DNA from: Moesziomyces globuligerus
Lineage: Eukaryota; Basidiomycota; Ustilaginomycetes; Ustilaginales; Ustilaginaceae
Direction: 5' to 3'
Assembly (NCBI GenBank): GCA_030849465.1
Contig: JARVLF010000007.1
Location: 372,001-436,000 of the forward strand
DNA: 64,000 nt
Below are positions 50,822 to 61,404 of the stretch, in pieces. Each line of letters starts with the position of its first letter. Position 1 is the stretch's first letter. A model generated the notes under the pieces. That model did no database searches and had not been told where the DNA came from. It saw only the letters and a list, made by a program, of their open reading frames with translations. A program made the translations under genes and the position numbers.

Positions 50822-53743
50822 TCATCGGAAGGTACCGCGACGGAGTGCGGTCGAGTCGGAGCTGGAGGCGCCAAAGATGGCCGGGTCGTCGGCCTCGTCG
50901 TCGTCGTTTGCTGCGCCGGTCGAGCCGGTTCCGTCGTCGTCCTCCATCTGCAGCACCGCATCGGCCTCTCTGAGGATCTGAGAGATGGTGCGTTCGTGTC
51001 GCGACGGAGCCGCCGCGGCCGCCTGTACGCCTGCCGACGCGGATCGCATCGAACCAGCCGTCTCCCTGTCCGCCCTGTCCTTGTCTTTGTCCCTGCCCAG
51101 TCCGAAGCCGCGCAGCCCGCCGCGCTTCTTCTTGGCGAGCGTATCGGGCGAGGTGGGCAGCTCCGCACTCGACGAGCGTGGCAGAGGCGTTGGAGCGATG
51201 GTCAGATCGATAGGCCGCGAGACGTCAAAGGCGCGTCGCGAAGAAGAGCTCGTCCCGAAGCTCGAGGCCGACGAGGTCGAGAGCGAACGCATCGTCTGCT
51301 TGGTCCCACTGCCCGAGCCGAGACCGGAGGGAGACGCCTCGGACCCACTTTCGGGCGCGTTGTCTCCGAGTCCAAGTCCGCGTGACGCCTTCGATGGCGT
51401 GACATTAACCCCGCTTGTACCACTGACCGAGTCCATGGTGGTCTTTCGAAGATCCGACGCTGCAGTGAGTTCTTCGACCGGCTCTTCCTCGACCAGGGTT
51501 TCGGACCTATGCTCCTCGAAGCGCGAAGCAATCATGGCCGCCTGTGCCAGTTCCAGTTGCAACTCGTCGTCGGCTTTCGATTCGGATGCAGTCGCGTCGG
51601 CATTGTCGGCTGCGTCGACCGAAGCATGGCTGACGGTTCGAAGCGGGATTTCTGGACCTGCGTTCTGCACCGCAGCCTGAGGGATCGAGGCAGGCTGCAC
51701 TGCCTCCGCGATTTTCTCTGGTGCCATCGGTGAGGCCTTCGGAACGGGACCCGAAGCGCTTGCGTCTTCGGGCTGCCCAGGGGCTTCCTCTGCGTGCTCG
51801 GCTGCTCCGTCCCATGTCGGAGCAGCCGCCTGAATGCTCGTTGCCTGTTCCTCATCGACGTTTTCTGCGCTCGCAGGGATCCTTGGCGCCTTCTCGAGGT
51901 CGATGCTGGTGTGCGACGCCGGTCGAGCCGTGACTTTCTCGATACTACCCGTCGCGGTCGATTCAGAGGCCTCGTCTGCAAACTCCTTCATCGATTGGCG
52001 TGGACTTTGGGCGACATAGGATTCTGCTTCCGTTGTTGGCTCGGGTGGCACCGCAGTGGCGACGGCTGCATCGGCTGCTCCGGCTGCTCCGGCTGCTCCG
52101 GCTGCTCCGGTTGCTTCACTTGCTTCCCTTGCTTCAGCTGCTTTGGCCGGGGCTGCCGTATTCGCTGTATCGGCTGCTTCTGCGAGGTCATCAGCTGCCG
52201 CGGACTCCCTTGGAACAGCTGGCGCGGCTGGCTCCGATAAGGTGACTGGCTCTTGTGCCTCTTCAGGCTCTGCTGATTCTAATGGCGTCGCAGGCCCTGT
52301 TGCCGCCACGGACTTTGTTGCCACTGCGGGCTCTGACGACTCAGCGACAGCATCTGTCTGCTCTGAAGATGCGGACTTCGGTGTAGCTTGCTGCTGCTGC
52401 TCTGAGCCGATCGGCTCCTGAGCAGGCGACGGCGCCTCGGTTGCTGATAGGTGCTCTGGCTTCGAGGGCGAGCTGGTCTCGGGCTCATTCACTGCCCCCG
52501 TAACGTGTGGTTCTTTCTGTGCATCGCCCTCCGAGGTTTGCACAGCGCTATCGGCACCGTCCGTCGTTGAAGTGCGGCCCGCTGAGGAAGGTTCGTCCTT
52601 TGAAGCTGTCGCGGGGCTGTCCTCGCTTGCGGTCTGCGAGTGAGACAAGAGGCTTGAAGCCTTGCGGGTATGGTTGACGAGGCTGGAGCGAGCCGAGCCA
52701 TGTCCCTTTTGTTTGGCCTTGAGAGCGAGATCCCTGGCCACCGCTTCGTCCCTCGCCTTGTCTGCGGCCGAGCTTGGCTTGTGGACTCGATCGCCGCCGA
52801 GACGCAGGCCTTGCGGGATAGCGCCCTGCTGCAAGAATTGCTCCACCTCGTCGTCGCCGATGTCGACGTTGCTGAGCCCGAGCGAGGCAAACAGATCGTC
52901 GATGTTGTCCTCGCTGACAATGTGCTTCATCCGGCTCTGTTCCATTGCGTCGTCGAGCGTCTTGCCCTGCGAGACCGCCTCGCGAAGGAGGGCACCGGAG
53001 GTCTTGCGATTGGACGTCAACGCCGACGCTTCGGCTGCGAGCGCTCGTGTGGATCTCTGGGTGGCCGAGTAGCGGGCGATGGGGGAGGCGCGGGAGCCGT
53101 TGCTGCTGGCCGGGCTAGGCGAGCCCGATGGCATGCGCTGATGCGAGGTGGTGGGACCCATCTTGGCCAGGCGCAAGGGCTTGACGGCCGCCTCTTTGGA
53201 AGGCACGTACTTCTTGTCTGCGGTCGAGGAGGGTTGGACAGGGAGCTTGCCGATGTCGGCGAGCAGCGCATCGACATCGGCCTCGTTGATCTCGTCCTCG
53301 TTGATGCTGAGCGAGGATAGGAAGTGGTCGGCATCGGGTTCCTTCCAGCGTCCAGCCCCCTCGGCGGCGTAGGGCAAGGAAGGGTAGAGGCTGGGATCCT
53401 TGGCGCTCACTGCGGACTGAGCAGGGTGGGGTTGGGCTGGGGTTGTCGGTGTGGCCGATGTGGGGGACACGCCCAAGAAGAGCTCGAGCTCGCCGAACTC
53501 GACGGCCTCTTCGAACTCGTCGTACGATCCGATCCATTCGTTGTTGACCAAGATGCCGGGGAGTTGAGGGTCCTTTGCTTTGCGTCGCCACCTGCTTTTC
53601 GCATCATCATCCGAAGCGAGGTCATGGTAGACGTATGGGATCTTTTTGATGGCGAGCACGGCGGTGTAGCGCTCATGGCGCGAGCGAACCTTGACGTTGG
53701 AGAGGATCGAGGTGCTGAAGAGCTCGATGGTGGGTTGCGCCAT
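50822..53743 (-). CDS. SH3BGR/glutaredoxin-like thioredoxin-fold protein with a long disordered tail
   Basis: The first about 95 residues form a thioredoxin-like domain of the SH3BGR type: IELFSTSILSNVKVR, then IKKIPYVYHDLAS, PQLPGILVNNEWIGSYDEFE and EAVEFGELELFLG. The Cys-x-x-Cys active site of true glutaredoxins is absent (Ser-Thr-Ser instead), so redox catalysis is unlikely. The remaining about 880 residues are disordered, rich in Ala, Glu, Ser and Pro. They include a run of Gly-Ala-Ala repeats (DNA at about 52070-52115, a 9-bp tandem repeat), two short hydrophobic motifs of the type DELFASLGL/DVDALLADIG, and a Lys/Arg-rich GLGRDKDKDR stretch near the end. 973 aa, no introns. Function unknown; a scaffold role is plausible. 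The ATG at 53743 precedes the conserved domain directly. Confidence 0.8.
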   Translation of the reverse strand: MAQPTIELFSTSILSNVKVRSRHERYTAVLAIKKIPYVYHDLASDDDAKSRWRRKAKDPQLPGILVNNEWIGSYDEFEEAVEFGELELFLGVSPTSATPTTPAQPHPAQSAVSAKDPSLYPSLPYAAEGAGRWKEPDADHFLSSLSINEDEINEADVDALLADIGKLPVQPSSTADKKYVPSKEAAVKPLRLAKMGPTTSHQRMPSGSPSPASSNGSRASPIARYSATQRSTRALAAEASALTSNRKTSGALLREAVSQGKTLDDAMEQSRMKHIVSEDNIDDLFASLGLSNVDIGDDEVEQFLQQGAIPQGLRLGGDRVHKPSSAADKARDEAVARDLALKAKQKGHGSARSSLVNHTRKASSLLSHSQTASEDSPATASKDEPSSAGRTSTTDGADSAVQTSEGDAQKEPHVTGAVNEPETSSPSKPEHLSATEAPSPAQEPIGSEQQQQATPKSASSEQTDAVAESSEPAVATKSVAATGPATPLESAEPEEAQEPVTLSEPAAPAVPRESAAADDLAEAADTANTAAPAKAAEAREASEATGAAGAAGAAGAADAAVATAVPPEPTTEAESYVAQSPRQSMKEFADEASESTATGSIEKVTARPASHTSIDLEKAPRIPASAENVDEEQATSIQAAAPTWDGAAEHAEEAPGQPEDASASGPVPKASPMAPEKIAEAVQPASIPQAAVQNAGPEIPLRTVSHASVDAADNADATASESKADDELQLELAQAAMIASRFEEHRSETLVEEEPVEELTAASDLRKTTMDSVSGTSGVNVTPSKASRGLGLGDNAPESGSEASPSGLGSGSGTKQTMRSLSTSSASSFGTSSSSRRAFDVSRPIDLTIAPTPLPRSSSAELPTSPDTLAKKKRGGLRGFGLGRDKDKDRADRETAGSMRSASAGVQAAAAAPSRHERTISQILREADAVLQMEDDDGTGSTGAANDDDEADDPAIFGASSSDSTALRRGTFR

Positions 53744-54697
53744 GCTGCCGGAGTAGGTGCGGACAACGAATGGAGGGGCGGGGCAGGGCCAGCCAGCTAG
53801 CCATTGGAGCCACTGGAGGAGGAAAGCAGCTGATAGGCAGCGTGTGCTGCCAGCGGAGCCCTCGAGCGACACTCGCAGTATATAGGCCCGGAATCGGTGA
53901 ACGATGACGAGGGTGACTTGGAGTGGAAGTGATTCGAGGCAGCTTCTGTAGCGTCAGTGGCCTGCATGCGCCGGGCCGTGCGTGCGTGTGTTTGTGCGTG
54001 CTGCTTCTCCACACACGCCAGCGGCTCGAGCGTGGACCCTGCTCGAATCATCTCGGGCGACAGCGGCACGATACGTGAGCGCGACTCGGTTCCGACCGAT
54101 GGACCCACGCTCCCCCTCTCGCCCCTCGCCCTCGCTTCTAGGGAGGAATCGGGACCAAGCCAAGCTGCACGGCCTGAAAATCTAACGCGTAAAGAAGAAG
54201 GAAGGTCGATGACCAATCCCAACTTTGCCTCGCGTCGAGCAGTTGCGGGCACCAGCGGGCACCACACGGCACTCTTTTTGAATTCGAGGCGAGAATTTCG
54301 TCACTATTCCAAGCTGCACTGCGATGCAGCCCCGATTTGAAATGGGCGCGCTGCAAACCCAAGTCTTTGAAATCCACGAGCCAGCGCGGTCAGAGGCAGC
54401 CAGAGGCAGCCAGAGCGAGCAGCCATCGCAGCGTCGCTCCGCTGCTCAAGCCAGAGAGAGAGTTTGGCCAGGCGCTCTGGACTGGCGATTTTCTTCTTGC
54501 GCCCCGGCTCGCCCTATCGCGGATGCAAACATCCTCCACGCTGCGTTACGCTACTCTGGACAGTCACACTGCTCAGAGCGCCGATCCGCTGCTTTCGTCA
54601 CTGTCCGACCTTCCATTCTTCCTTCCTCCACCATCACTGCACCTCTCTTCATCCACCTCCTCCTCCTTCCCCGCTCCTCACGCCACATCACCGCATC
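53744..54697. promoter_or_regulatory. Divergent region between the SH3BGR-type gene and COX subunit IV
   Basis: About 0.95 kb between start codons. It contains a TATATA at 53879-53884 and a C/T-rich stretch (54595-54690) just before the COX IV start. No gene is recognised. Confidence 0.5.
53879..53884 (-). promoter_or_regulatory. Candidate TATA box
   Basis: TATATA in GC-rich surroundings, reading CCTATATACTG on the minus strand, 136 bp upstream of the SH3BGR-type start codon at 53743. Confidence 0.4.
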
Positions 54698-55647
54698 ATG
54701 ATCGGCCAGAACGTTGCTCGTGCTTCGCGCAGCGGCCTCCGCGCTGCCTCGCTCCTCGGCCGCCGCACCATGGTCACCCAGGAGGAGCGATGGACGCTCG
54801 AAAACGCACGCAACGCCGGCTCCTTTATCGAGGGCCCCAACAAGGTCCAGCTCAGCCACGTCGTCCCCAACATCGAGGCCAGCTGGAAGACCCTCTCCAA
54901 GGAGGAGCAGTACGGCGTCTTCCGCCAGTTGGAAGAGCTCCAGAGGAAGAACTGGAACGAGCTCAGCATCGACGAGAAGAAGGCTGGTAAGTACCTCGCT
55001 GCCACCTCGCATACATCCTCGATTCTCCACGCACCTGGCCGCATCCCACCATCAATCGCCGCCGCCACCGACTTGGTCCCAGCCGACCCACCCGTCTGGC
55101 ATCGGCCGTCACCTTGCAGGCTTCTACGTTCCGTCGTCCTCCCACGCATCTTCCGCGCCATACCCACACCAAAGATCACGTCCGTCGCATGTCGACACAC
55201 TGCCCCGTGCTGCTTACTGACTCTCCTTCCTTCTCTCGCACGCCCTTCGTGTCGATCCGACAGCCTACTTCGTCTCGTTCGGCCCCCACGGTCCCCGCAA
55301 GCCCATCACTGCCTCCGGCCAGGGCGCCAAGACCTTCGCTGGTGTCGTCGCCGCTCTCGGTGTCACCACCGGTGTCTTCTACCTCATGCGTGCCAACGGT
55401 AAGTCTGCTCATCACACTGCGCCGCCAGCGTCAGCGCAAATCGCATACTTACCCCACTCTCTCCGCGCCTCCGACGACGACCTCACCTGGACCCCTTCCG
55501 CAACTCACAGGCGGTGCTCCCATCAAGACCATGACCAAGGAGTGGCAAGAGGCCTCCAACGAGATTGCGCTCGAACAGAAGCAGAACCCCATCACCGGTA
55601 TCTCGAGCGACAACTACAAGGGCCCGGGTCACGTTCAGTCGGCATAA
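54698..55647 (+). CDS. COX5: Cytochrome c oxidase subunit IV (Cox5 in yeast)
   Basis: A nuclear-encoded subunit of respiratory complex IV in the inner mitochondrial membrane. Three exons (54698-54986, 55264-55398, 55511-55647) with introns of 277 and 112 nt give 186 aa. The start is a basic presequence (ARASRSGLRAASLLGRR). The matrix domain reads EERWTLENARNAG, then WKTLSKEEQYGVFRQLEEL, the hallmark of subunit IV. A single membrane segment follows (about 118-137, FAGVVAALGVTTGVFYLMRA). The C-terminal intermembrane part has MTKEWQEASNEIALEQKQNPITGI. All phases fit. The 3' end faces the HAD gene at 257 bp. Confidence 0.95.
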
Positions 55648-55904
55648 GCCGCTTCCACCCAGAGTCCTCTGCCGCCAAAATATCACTCTTTTCTTTCACC
55701 CTTCATCCTCGCGTACGCGCCGTCTTATTCAGGAAAGACAATCTAGATTCGATTCGCACAGCATCCATCGCATTGGCTTCTTCCAACTCGTCGTCGCCCA
55801 GCACCGTCCCATCGCAGTCAAACGTATGACACAGCCTGATCGAGTCCGCTCGCTCGAAGCTCGCTCGAAGATCGCCACCGCCACGTCGCCACGTCGCCAC
55901 GTTC

Positions 55905-57398
55905 CTACAGCTTGGAGCTCGGGCTGGCATCGCCGTTCAGCAACTTGACGCCCGTAAGCTCGCTCAGTTGAGCCAGAGCCGGTAGCGAATCGCTCGAGTC
56001 GACGCCTGCAGCGAACGGCAGTGGTCAGTTTCGGGAGCGCATCGCGTCAGATCCAGTCAGCGAACTCGACTCGGAGCTTCTCGATCCATCGATGCGGGCC
56101 TGCATGCGTTCTGCTCCACGCGGGGAAGCAGCAGCATCCAGGCACGGCCAGTGTCAGGGTCAGAATTACTCACGAATGGTTGTGATGCCGAGCTTTTGCG
56201 CCGCCTTGAGATTCGGTCCGATGTCGTCCAGGAACACGACCTCGGACGGCTGCACCTTGAGCAAGCGGAGCGCGTGCTCGTAGAACTCGGGGTCGGGCTT
56301 CCTGTTGCATCGCAGGGCGTGTTGGGTTTGTCAGCGTCTGTTCGAACGATAACCATAACTCATAGGCTGGGATGCGGAACTTACCTCTTGCCAACTACGG
56401 CGCTCTCGATGTACAAGTCAAACATCTTTTTGAGTTGGTCTTGAGACGAGCCGAGGCCGAGGTGCTTCAGCTCTTCCTCGAGCGAAGGCGCCTTGCCACC
56501 ACTGCCGTCTGCTGCCGCCGGGATGTCGGTCGGAGGCGCAAAGTTGTTGGTAAGCGCGGCCACCGTGAATCGGCCCGTTTCTGTAGAAAAGGTGCGAGAA
56601 TCAGCTTCGACATCAGTATCGCAGGTCGATAGGATCTCGTGTTCGCCTTCAACTCACCCTTCAGTCGCATGATGGCGGTTCGCATCTTCGGGTCCACGGT
56701 GGTCGAGGTCCTCATCATCTGGCCGAACAGCTGCGCCATGTCCGCAGGCGATAGATGTGTTGCGTTCTGATCAGCCTCGGCAGTGTTGACGGCGGCGCAT
56801 CGGCATCTGATCGCAGGATCACTTACTTCTCTTCCATCGACCCGAAGCTGGCTCGGAAGCTTCGGTACCTCTGTTGATGTGACATTGAGGCCAAGTCTCT
56901 TCAGCATCCCGTGATCATCGGCCGGATTATCGGTCTCGTCAGCACGGACTTACCTTGCCCGCGACTCTGACAAAACTTTGTGAATGCGGCGTTGTTCTTC
57001 TCGACGTTGCTCAGCTCTTCGCCGAATTGCCGGTAGAATGTGTACAGGTCGAGCTCACTCCGCTCGAAGCGCTTCGATCGGATCAAGAGAGGCTCAGATG
57101 GGGACAGGACTCGATGGTCTGCGCTCGTCTCGCGCAAGCTGAGCGCTCGCCCGAGGGGCTTTAACTCACCTGGAAGGCCCCGCCTCGTCCTTGGGCAGTG
57201 ATGGCCACATTCAGGTACTGGAACGGCAGTCCGTGCTCTTTCTCGTACCTGATATGAAGGCTCGAATGGATGTCAATCTACTGGGGCAAGATCGCAGCTT
57301 CGGCAGCTTCTAATGCATCTCACTCACCTGTTGATTGCAAACAGAGGACTCCCAACAACCACTCCCCCGATGTCGAAGATGACGGCTTTGAACGGCAT
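55905..57398 (-). CDS. HAD-superfamily hydrolase, epoxide hydrolase N-terminal/ACAD10-like type
   Basis: Eight exons (57328-57398, 57170-57248, 56954-57071, 56827-56870, 56658-56766, 56385-56580, 56174-56301, 55905-56005) join in consistent phases to give 281 aa; the start of exon 3 is the least certain. The HAD motifs are in order: motif I AVIFDIGGVVVG, motif II with ALTNN, motif III RKPDPEFYEHAL and motif IV VVFLDDIGPNLKAA. The cap helices carry FERSELDLYTFYRQFGEELS. In motif I the second Asp (the acid/base) is Gly, as in ACAD10-like proteins, so phosphatase activity is doubtful. Motif IV keeps both Asp residues. With seven introns in about 1.5 kb it is the most intron-dense gene here. Substrate unknown. 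Confidence 0.88.
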
Positions 57399-57946
57399 GG
57401 CCAAGACGAGGTAATTCTGTCGATTGGTGAGGTAGAAAGCGCAGCCTGCCGAGACCTGGCTTGCCCGACGATGGTAGAGGAGATAGATGCGATGGTGGGA
57501 GTGGACCGGGCGCATTCACCTGTGGGTGAGCGCGATTAGCCGGGAGTCGGGTAGAACAAGACGCCGAATTCAACAAATCAGCGCGTCTCGCTGTGAACTC
57601 GGCCCGGGTCAACAGGACCCTGCCACCGCGGCCGCAAACATCACACAAACTCACGTCCGTCTCAATCATGGATGCGTGCTCGTCTTAGCTAGCACGGTAC
57701 GCGCTTGAGTCGATGATGAATGGCCTGCTTCCAATCTTCCATGACGATTCGACAGAGTGAAGTCAAGTTGGCCGCATGCCTTCATTTGTGACGAGGAGCC
57801 ATCGCACTTAGATGGCTGATGGACGACTGCTGCGACGAAGCCATCCGGAGTGGCTGATGGGTTGCTCGTGACTCCGTGACCCACAGGCTCGTGACAGATG
57901 CTTTGTCGCCCACAGACTTGCTAGCATTTGATGCATGGATCGTTAT
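57399..57946. other. Upstream region of the HAD gene
   Basis: Promoter side of the HAD gene. From about 57811 short pieces related to the repeat family further right appear (GTGGCTGATGGG-like). No gene is seen. Confidence 0.4.
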
Positions 57947-58443
57947 TCATATTCTAACAAACGGCGAGTTGGCGACAAGAAGCCACCCATCAGCCAACTC
58001 AGGTGGCTGACGGGTGGGCTGCTCCGTGGCTGCTCACCGCCCCTCTGCAAATCTGTGACGCTGCACATCTAAATCTTGCAAAAATCTTTTGGTTGGCTCC
58101 CTTGCTTTATGTAACTACACCGCCCTCCGAGCATCAATCATATCCTGAAGAACGGCGAGCTTGCCAAAAACCGCCGCCATCTCCTCTGCAAATTTCGAAG
58201 TTGCACGTCTGATTTGTGCGAAACATGCGTGTTTTGGCTGCCTAATCGCGTAGCCGCTTCATCCGTCCGCAATCCGTCCATCTGTACCTCCATCATCCTC
58301 CGTCCATCCGCATCGGGTGTTGTATAATCATGATCCCTGCAATGCAAAGCATCCGTTGCCTAGAATATCACTGGAACTCATGATTTGTCTCGCAAAAATG
58401 CACTCAAAAAACGCTGGGAATGAGCCCAAATTCGGTTGAGATA
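57947..58443. repeat. Truncated copies of the TCATATCC foldback family
   Basis: Two left-type ends, at 57947 (TCATATTCTAACAAACGGCG) and 58138 (TCATATCCTGAAGAACGGCG), are each followed by sequence shared with the full elements, including the block GCGTGTTTTGGCTGCCT and a CCATCCGC-rich part. No matching right ends are present, so these look like 5' fragments in tandem. Confidence 0.6.
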
Positions 58444-59148
58444 TCATATCCGAACAAGTGGCGAGGTGGCGATCTACCAGCCACCCACCAGCCAGCCGGA
58501 GTGGCTGACAGGTGGCTGATGAATACTAGCCACCTGGGGGGATGACTGCGTTTTGCCACCCCACCCCCTTGGGTGACCCCCTGGGTGACCCCCTGGGTGG
58601 CTGATGGGTGGCTGCTCTCCGCCAACTCCTCTGTCAAATTCGACTCCGAAAGTCCAAATTATGCAAAATACGCGTGTTTTGGCTGCCTGCTGGATCTCGT
58701 CGCGTAGCCACCCCAACGATCCGCACTCCCTCCATTTGTACTCCATCCATCCGCAGCAGATGATGAATAATATGGATCCGGCAAAGCTTTGCATGCACTC
58801 TGAAAGAATTACTGAGACTAAGAACCATGAACTAGCTGATCATACTTCGCCGTCACCCGGCTCAAAGCGCTGATATACGGCCCAGATAGCGCCGAGACTC
58901 TTAATGAAGAGGTTTGTGGGGCAGCGTTCCACACAAATACGTGTCCGTACACATAATTTATGTATGTGGAGGCGGACGTGGCCTCTGCGGGCCTCAGGTT
59001 TTCAATTCAGGAGGCGCGTCAATTTCTTGTTTTTCGCATTTTGGCACCTTTATCTGCCACCCAGGGTGGCTGATAAGCCATCGCGCGTACCAGCCACCCG
59101 GGTGGCTGGTCAATATGAATTGCCACCTTGCCTTTTGTTCGGATATGA
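58444..59148. mobile_element. Foldback/MITE-like element, copy 1
   Basis: 705 bp. The left end is TCATATCCGAACAA followed by GGCGAGGTGGCGAT and CAGCCACCC. The right end is the reverse complement of the same pattern, GGGTGGCTGG to TTGTTCGGATATGA, with the outer 14 bases identical. The interior has no coding capacity. It carries 13-bp tandem GGGTGACCCCCT units near 58570, several GGTGGCTG inverted pairs and the shared block GCGTGTTTTGGCTGCC. No clear target-site duplication is visible. It is non-autonomous, and I found no transposase in the window. Confidence 0.6.
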
Positions 59149-60196
59149 GTGGCTTGGAAAACGTCACAACCCTCTTTTCGCGATATGAGTGTGATTGTCC
59201 AACTTGTAATTGTAGTGTTTGTCTGTTTGAGCTTCGAATCTTGATGCTTGTTACGGGAGGGTCTGTGGAGGAGACAGAGCCATGAATATGATTACATTCT
59301 GATCTCGTGCGCGTCTTCAGGTCGAGGCCCATCTCTCTCCAGCGCACAGGTTCAATTCTGGAGGGACATTTCAAGCTGGAGTGTCACGACAAATGCGACG
59401 CCGTCCAAGCCGCTACGCAAGCTACTCATGTGGGAAAAAGTCTGAGTCGAAAGGTACAATTGCTAAGCCACCCCGGATGGCTTAGATGAGTGGCTTCTCG
59501 GTGGGCCACCTTGGGTGGCTTCGGGAATGGCTTTGACGCGAAGCCACCCCATCCATCCGCAGCGCGCTAGGTCACCCACGTTCCATCTCGTTCATCCGCA
59601 GGCGCAGCGCAAACATGCAGGTGTATGATGTAAATTTTAGTCATGTATCCTGGATAGCTTTCATGTTTGCATGCGCTGTTTAAAAACCGCCCAAAATAAT
59701 TATTTGCTTCGCAAAAAGTTTGACTCGCAAAAAACCGGCTCGAGCCAACTCAGATTGCTGAACATTGCCCCGAATATCGGACCAATGAATGTCAAATTGC
59801 TACGAGACATGATTTTGAAGGCGAAGTGAGAAGCAATCCAGGGAGGCTGATGGGTGGCTGGTGGATCGTCGTCTTGCCACTTTTTAGGATATGATTATGA
59901 GCCATCCACCGAAAGAACGTCGCGCAAGCCAGCCAGGGTGGCTTGCGGGCTGCCTGATAGACGTATCGACGGACCTTGAGACTTTTCCCAATATGAATTA
60001 ATCAGATTCATCATTACATGGCTTATGAATGTCACCCAAATCAAAATGGAATAAATCGAATTTGTGCACATCCTTCTTTTCCTGCTATCGTTAATTGATC
60101 GTTATGACTTTAGGGTTTTGAACGTGAAATCATGTGATTGGGCTTCGATAAGCTTCGAAAAGGTGCTTCGACATGGATTGCGAAGCAGGAAAACGT
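59149..60196. other. Repeat-rich spacer with element fragments
   Basis: It contains GGGTGGCTT/AAGCCACCC inverted pieces near 59465-59550, a partial copy of the element interior (CCATCCGCAG to GCATGCG, about 59545-59680) and an isolated right end at 59851-59894 (GGGTGGCTGGTGGATCG to TAGGATATGA). AT-richer than the gene block. No gene is seen. Confidence 0.5.
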
Positions 60197-60259
60197 TCAT
60201 ATCCTAACAAGTGGCGGGGTGGCTGATCAATCGCCACCCCGTCGCGTTTTACGATATGA
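60197..60259. mobile_element. Minimal foldback copy (TIR-TIR)
   Basis: 63 bp made almost only of the two ends: TCATATCCTAACAAGTGGCG, then GGGTGG, a 9-bp centre, then CCACCCC and GTTTTACGATATGA. The arms pair over about 25 bp with mismatches. It looks like an internal-deletion derivative of the family. Confidence 0.6.
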
Positions 60260-60680
60260 CTACGGGTGGCTTGACCTCCAAGCCACTCGCAAGCCACTCA
60301 CGCACACTCGAGTGGCCTGGAAAATCAAGCCACTACGGGTGGCTTGGGTGGTGGCTTAGGTGGTGGCTTCGGCAACGTTACACCACCATCCCAATCCATT
60401 CCGGCCGCACCCGCACCCGCATCTGACCGCACCCGGATCGCTCGCATCCGGGGGCGCGCATCATAGCATCAGGTACCGTTGAATTACAGTCTTCGTACAC
60501 GAGAGGTCGTCGTACACGAGAGAAGACATGAGAGTGTGGGGGCAGGAGCGTGCTGGCGGCGGCGGCGGAGATCCATGCGCAGGACGACGACGTCGGTGTT
60601 GTGAACGCTGCGATACCAACCATATGCGGCAATTCAATCTTTCTTCAGGATCATCGTGGATTTAGATCATGAATTGTAAG
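60260..60680. other. Spacer between element copies
   Basis: It begins with direct and inverted AAGCCACT/GGTGGCTT motifs (60275-60370), then about 300 bp of unrelated GC-rich DNA with CGCACCCGCA units. No gene is seen. Confidence 0.4.
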
Positions 60681-61325
60681 TCACATCCTGAAGAACGGCG
60701 AGCTGGCAAGGAGCAGCCACCCGTCAGCCACCCGGGGGGGCTGATGGGTGGCTGATGAATGCTAGTCACCTGGAGGGGGGTGGATGCCGGGTGGCTGCTC
60801 TCCGCCACTTCCTCTGCCAAATTCGACCCCGCACGTCCATAATTATGCAACATACACGTGTTTTCATGTTTGGCTGCCTGATCGCTTAGGCACCCCCTCC
60901 ATGCGCAGCTCCTCCACCCGCGCCTCCTCCATCCGCTCCCTCCATCCGCGTTCCATCCGTCTGCAGCGCATAGTGAATAAGCATGATTTATCGGGGAGCT
61001 TTGCATGCGTTGTCTAGCAGATCACTGAGATTCATCTTCCAGATAATCATACTTTGCCAAGAACCGGCTCGAAGCGCTGAAATATGCCCAAATAGCGCTA
61101 AGATGATATCAGGTAGCCTCGCATTGCATACCTGTTAATGAAGAGGCTTGTGGAGCAGCGGAAACATGTATGGCGCGTGCGGGCACGCGTTTGTGTGAAG
61201 GCGGAGCTCCGCAGGCCTCGTGCTCGAATCCAGGAGGCACGTCGATTATTTTCGAATTTTGGGAACGGGGGGTTTGCCAGATGGGTGGCTGGTGGATCGC
61301 CACCTCGCCCTTTTTCAGGATATGA
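60681..61325. mobile_element. Foldback/MITE-like element, copy 2
   Basis: 645 bp. Left end TCACATCCTGAAGAACGGCG with AGCTGGCAAGGAGCAGCCACCC; right end GGGTGGCTGGTGGATCGCC to TTTTTCAGGATATGA. The arms match over about 42 positions with few changes. The interior aligns by eye with copy 1 (58444-59148) in the same order: GGGTGGCTGATGAATGCTAG, CTGCTCTCCGCCA, the GTGTTTT/GGCTGCCTG block, the CCATCCGC-rich part, and the AATGAAGAGG-to-GGAGGC part near the right end. No transposase frame. Confidence 0.6.
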
Positions 61326-61404
61326 GGGGCTATGCGATAAGATGAGGAACCCAGCAGGCAAACATGACATGGGTATTTTGCATGATTCAGACGTGCAGGG
61401 TTTT

